This document shows positions 5,684-6,558 of a DNA stretch of 6,558 nucleotides, piece after piece. The position numbers and the translations under genes are program-made. The stretch is taken from contig JAQTYS010000152.1 in assembly GCA_028688175.1 (NCBI GenBank), forward strand, positions 1-6,558, read 5' to 3'. This DNA comes from Methanothrix sp. Lineage in GTDB: Archaea; Halobacteriota; Methanosarcinia; Methanotrichales; Methanotrichaceae. How positions within the stretch are numbered: position 1 is the stretch's first letter; each line of letters begins with the position of its first letter. Below the pieces are notes generated by a model. That model ran no database searches and was not told where the DNA came from. It was given only the letters and a program-made list of their open reading frames with translations.

Positions 5684-6558
5684 ATGAGTTCGATATTTGG
5701 AGAGTTTCTGACCTTCCCTCAAGAGAAGGGTCCAGAGGTGCAACTCAGAGTTTATGGTGATGAGTTCTATTCCCGATATGAGAATATGGACGGCTATTCC
5801 GTGGTCTACGACCAAGACCATGGACTATACTGCTATGCCTTCCTGATTGCGGGTGAGTTCGTCTCCAGCGGTGTGGATTCTTCCCTTAGCCCGCCTGATC
5901 AGGTTCGACGCCACTTCAAGGAATCGGAAGAGGTCCGAAACCGCAAGTTTGAAGCAAGATATGCCAAGATGGATCCCCCTGTATCCGCCTTCAAGCCCAG
6001 CCTTAATCTGCGTACCTTCGGGGCGGAAAAAGGACTGTTAGAAGGAAGGCGAGTGAGCGAGGGCAAGATCAAGGGCCTGACGGTGCTGGTCCAGTTTACG
6101 GATGTAAAGAGCACCGTCACAAGGGAAGATGTGGACGCCCTGCTCAATGGCCAGGACTACCATGAGAACGGCAACTTCTGCTCGGTGCGAGAGTATTACC
6201 GTCTCATGTCCAGCGGCAAGCTGGACTACACTAACGAGGTGGTAGGGCCCATAACCTTGAGCCGCAATCGTCAATATTATTCGGAAAACCTGCTCGTCAA
6301 GGAGGCACTCGACCTGGCAGTTAAGGGCGGCCTGGAGTTAGAGAAGTTCGACTCGCGAGGAGTGGGAACAGTAGATGCCATGAGTTTTCTTTATGCCGGC
6401 CAGACGCAATACCTGGGCGAGCTGTGGCCGCATAACCACATCATAGATCTCAAGTACAAAAATATGAAGACCTACTTTTATATGCTCTCCAGCATGGGCC
6501 GAAGCAAGGAAGACCTCTCTATCGGAACCTTCTGCCATGAGAGCGGCCATATGCTCTG
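5684..6558 (+). CDS. M6-family (immune inhibitor A-like) metalloprotease, 3' end missing
   Basis: The frame is open from the ATG at 5684 to the window edge (291 complete codons). The N-terminal part (residues about 1-65) has the prodomain-like pattern of M6 proteins: LRVYGDEFYSRYENMDGYSV followed by VYDQDHGLYCYA. The catalytic domain begins near residue 130 (GLTVLVQFTDV) and contains SVREYYRLMSSGKLDY, VVGPITL, a VDAMSFLYAG segment and, at the very end, HESGHML (H285, E286, H289), the HExxH zinc and catalytic motif. The third zinc ligand and the rest of the domain lie beyond the window. Family members are usually secreted endopeptidases, yet no hydrophobic signal peptide is present and the upstream stop rules out a longer N-terminus, so this one may be cytoplasmic or exported by another route. 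It follows thiC in the same direction but has its own promoter, SD and leader hairpin. Confidence 0.88.
   Translation, partial: MSSIFGEFLTFPQEKGPEVQLRVYGDEFYSRYENMDGYSVVYDQDHGLYCYAFLIAGEFVSSGVDSSLSPPDQVRRHFKESEEVRNRKFEARYAKMDPPVSAFKPSLNLRTFGAEKGLLEGRRVSEGKIKGLTVLVQFTDVKSTVTREDVDALLNGQDYHENGNFCSVREYYRLMSSGKLDYTNEVVGPITLSRNRQYYSENLLVKEALDLAVKGGLELEKFDSRGVGTVDAMSFLYAGQTQYLGELWPHNHIIDLKYKNMKTYFYMLSSMGRSKEDLSIGTFCHESGHML

Overview
The window looks like a piece of an archaeal, probably euryarchaeal methanogen chromosome; a Methanothrix/Methanosarcinales-like host is my inference. The reasons are a short (about 425-residue) ThiC beginning with the MTLMxxAKRG-type N-terminus of the archaeal form, archaeal TATA-like boxes about 24-28 nt ahead of start codons (near-leaderless genes), an oligo-T run instead of a bacterial terminator, and an M6-type metalloprotease without a visible signal peptide. 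No search could be run, so family names rest on motifs read by eye.

Layout. (1) Positions 1-68, minus strand: the first codons of a membrane protein that runs off the left edge. (2) 69-650: no confident gene, but short decayed-looking ORFs on both strands. (3) 651-2017, plus strand: a two-gene cassette. The first gene is a His-rich unknown whose 5' part seems frameshifted and carries a CPYC motif; the second is a DUF1828-type protein overlapping it by 8 nt. (4) 2089-3384, minus strand: an AT-rich gene for a HEPN (ApeA-like) protein with an RxxxxH ribonuclease motif, convergent with the cassette. (5) 3615-4253, minus strand: a GloB-like metallo-beta-lactamase-fold hydrolase. (6) 4296-5573, plus strand: thiC, divergent from the hydrolase across only 42 bp. 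(7) 5684 to the right edge, plus strand: an M6-family metalloprotease cut off immediately after its HESGH zinc motif.

How it fits together. The right half (hydrolase, thiC, M6 protease) looks like ordinary, moderately GC-rich chromosomal genes with their own promoters. The left half (about 69-3600) is AT-richer, has gene remnants, an unknown protein, a DUF1828 protein and an orphan HEPN RNase, and reads like an accessory or defence-type insertion. HEPN RNases of the ApeA type act in abortive-infection immunity, so the cassette plus the HEPN gene is the best candidate here for an undescribed system. That is inference from neighbourhood and domains only.
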